Assembly: GCF_017795745.1 (NCBI RefSeq)
Contig: NZ_CP059067.1
Location: 3,410,001 to 3,474,000 of the forward strand
DNA length: 64,000 nucleotides
DNA from: Rhizobacter sp. AJA081-3
GTDB taxonomy: Bacteria; Pseudomonadota; Gammaproteobacteria; Burkholderiales; Burkholderiaceae_C
Direction: 5' to 3'
Shown: positions 63,204 to 64,000 of the stretch, one piece after another
Layout: each line of letters starts with the position of its first letter
Numbering within the stretch: the stretch's first letter is position 1
Notes under the pieces: model-generated
What the model was told of the DNA's origin: nothing
Seen by the model: only the letters and a program-made list of their open reading frames with translations
Database searches by the model: none
Made by a program: the position numbers and the translations under genes

Positions 63204-64000
63204 CCTTCCCGCCTCGCCACAACGGTGGCTCGCAACGCCAGTTCAGCCTGGCGTGATCCGTTGACCGCGATGGGAACGTCCTGGAGCAACTCATCCGCGA
63301 GACTCCGCGACCGGCCGGGAAGGCGCGCGATCCCGCAGGCAGTGGATTCGCGGTCGATGTACTGCATCAGCTCGGGCACGCTGAACTCCCGCAGGATCTC
63401 CGCCCGCACCTGCTTCGGCAGAGCACCTGGCACCGCCCCCTGGAAGCCGATGAGCACGACGCGAAGGCTCGGTATCCCCGCGATGCCTGAATACACAGAC
63501 TCGAGGAACACACGGGTGGACGTGTTGGCGACCGGGTAGCGGTCGAGGTCGTCGATGACCAGCCAGATGATGCGTTGCGACGCGGCCGCAACCACAGCAC
63601 GCTTGAACGCGGGCAGCAGCTCCTGCGCGATCCACGCAGGCTGTGCCGAGTCGGCTTCGTTCGCATCCGGCAGGGTCGCGCCGGCAGCTGCCCCGCCGAT
63701 CTCCGCCAGGATCGCCATCGCGGTGTCGCGTGCGGTCACCGCGATCCTGGACGCGGACATCTCCACCACCTGGTGCTCGGCGATCCCCAGCATCTCCCGC
63801 AGGATCCTGGTCGTGAAACTGCGCCCCATGCGGGACGCGCCGGCCACGGTCAGGATGCGCGTCTGGCCTTCGAGCGCCTCCAGCACGCTCGACTGGAAAT
63901 CCTCGCGTCCTATCACCGGCTCGTCGGTCTCCTTGGTCTTCCACACCGGGTCCAGGCCCAGCACGTCGGACAGGGGCAGCTTCAGGCCGGCGATGCACGC
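63200..64000 (-). CDS. AAA/STAND-like ATPase, 5' part outside the window
   Basis: The open frame continues past the right edge (codons read GCG TGC ATC at 64000 downwards), so the N-terminus is missing. Visible are VIGREDFQSSVLEALEG, a P-loop region VAGASRMGRSFTTRIL in which the usual Lys is Arg, and Walker B IIWLVIDDLDRYPV. A helical end (LADELLQDVPIAVNGS) precedes the stop. The upstream, unseen part probably carries an effector or sensor domain. The pair forms a two-subunit ATPase unit. Confidence 0.8.
   Translation of the reverse strand, partial: ACIAGLKLPLSDVLGLDPVWKTKETDEPVIGREDFQSSVLEALEGQTRILTVAGASRMGRSFTTRILREMLGIAEHQVVEMSASRIAVTARDTAMAILAEIGGAAAGATLPDANEADSAQPAWIAQELLPAFKRAVVAAASQRIIWLVIDDLDRYPVANTSTRVFLESVYSGIAGIPSLRVVLIGFQGAVPGALPKQVRAEILREFSVPELMQYIDRESTACGIARLPGRSRSLADELLQDVPIAVNGSRQAELALRATVVARREG

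Overview
The window is high-GC DNA with the gene content and order of a betaproteobacterium, most likely of the order Burkholderiales (Rubrivivax/Leptothrix/Methylibium-like). Support for this is the prfB - HAD phosphatase - pepN - fbp - histidine phosphatase - tRNA-Thr run at the left edge and the DUF349 / thiamine-binding pair at 14.1-17.3 kb. Only those two stretches look like stable chromosome. Nearly everything else is accessory DNA rich in defence and mobility genes.

Layout: (1) 1-6171, housekeeping genes on the + strand, starting exactly at the programmed +1 frameshift site of prfB and ending with tRNA-Thr(CGT) and a strong terminator. (2) 6.5-13.7 kb, a tight six-gene minus-strand operon. 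In transcription order it holds a sigma-70-like factor, a 188-aa protein of unknown function, an ImmA/IrrE peptidase - UvrD helicase - PD-(D/E)XK-like fusion, a protein of three ubiquitin-like domains, an E2-like/E1 (ThiF) fusion and a DUF6527 protein. This is the strongest candidate in the window for a little-described system. (3) 14.1-17.3 kb, two core-type genes. (4) 17.6-24.3 kb, a scrap region with two IS1182-family transposase remnants, several copies of an IS-end-like repeat around an ADP-ribosyltransferase-like gene and a membrane-protein gene, and an integron cassette array of four attC sites with no integrase (CALIN type), read on the minus strand.

(5) 24.8-28.8 kb, an AlpA-like/tyrosine recombinase pair, two unknown proteins, an XRE repressor facing a lipoprotein across a 16-bp palindrome, and a small protein. 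(6) 29.1-41.0 kb, a cytosine-5 methyltransferase converging on a minus-strand operon of ankyrin-sigma-70 fusion, GHKL/MORC-like ATPase, Z1 helicase, PD-(D/E)XK DUF4420 protein, AIPR protein and Vsr endonuclease. This is a MORC-type restriction-modification locus. (7) 41.4-45.1 kb, an NYN-LOTUS-like protein, an XRE regulator, envelope proteins and a possible PD-(D/E)XK protein. (8) 45.2-49.7 kb, a zinc-finger / large serine recombinase / ParB / ParB mobility module. (9) 49.9-51.8 kb, a solitary UvrD helicase.

(10) 52.5-59.3 kb, a minus-strand operon of ABC ATPase, polytopic membrane protein, trypsin-like protease, caspase and alpha/beta hydrolase. The last two genes each carry one in-frame stop codon, so the operon looks disarmed. 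(11) 60.2-64 kb, two overlapping STAND/AAA-type ATPase genes, the upstream one with a degenerate P-loop and running off the right edge. A theme shared by regions 2 and 6 is a dedicated sigma-factor-like gene at the head of a multi-gene defence-type operon.
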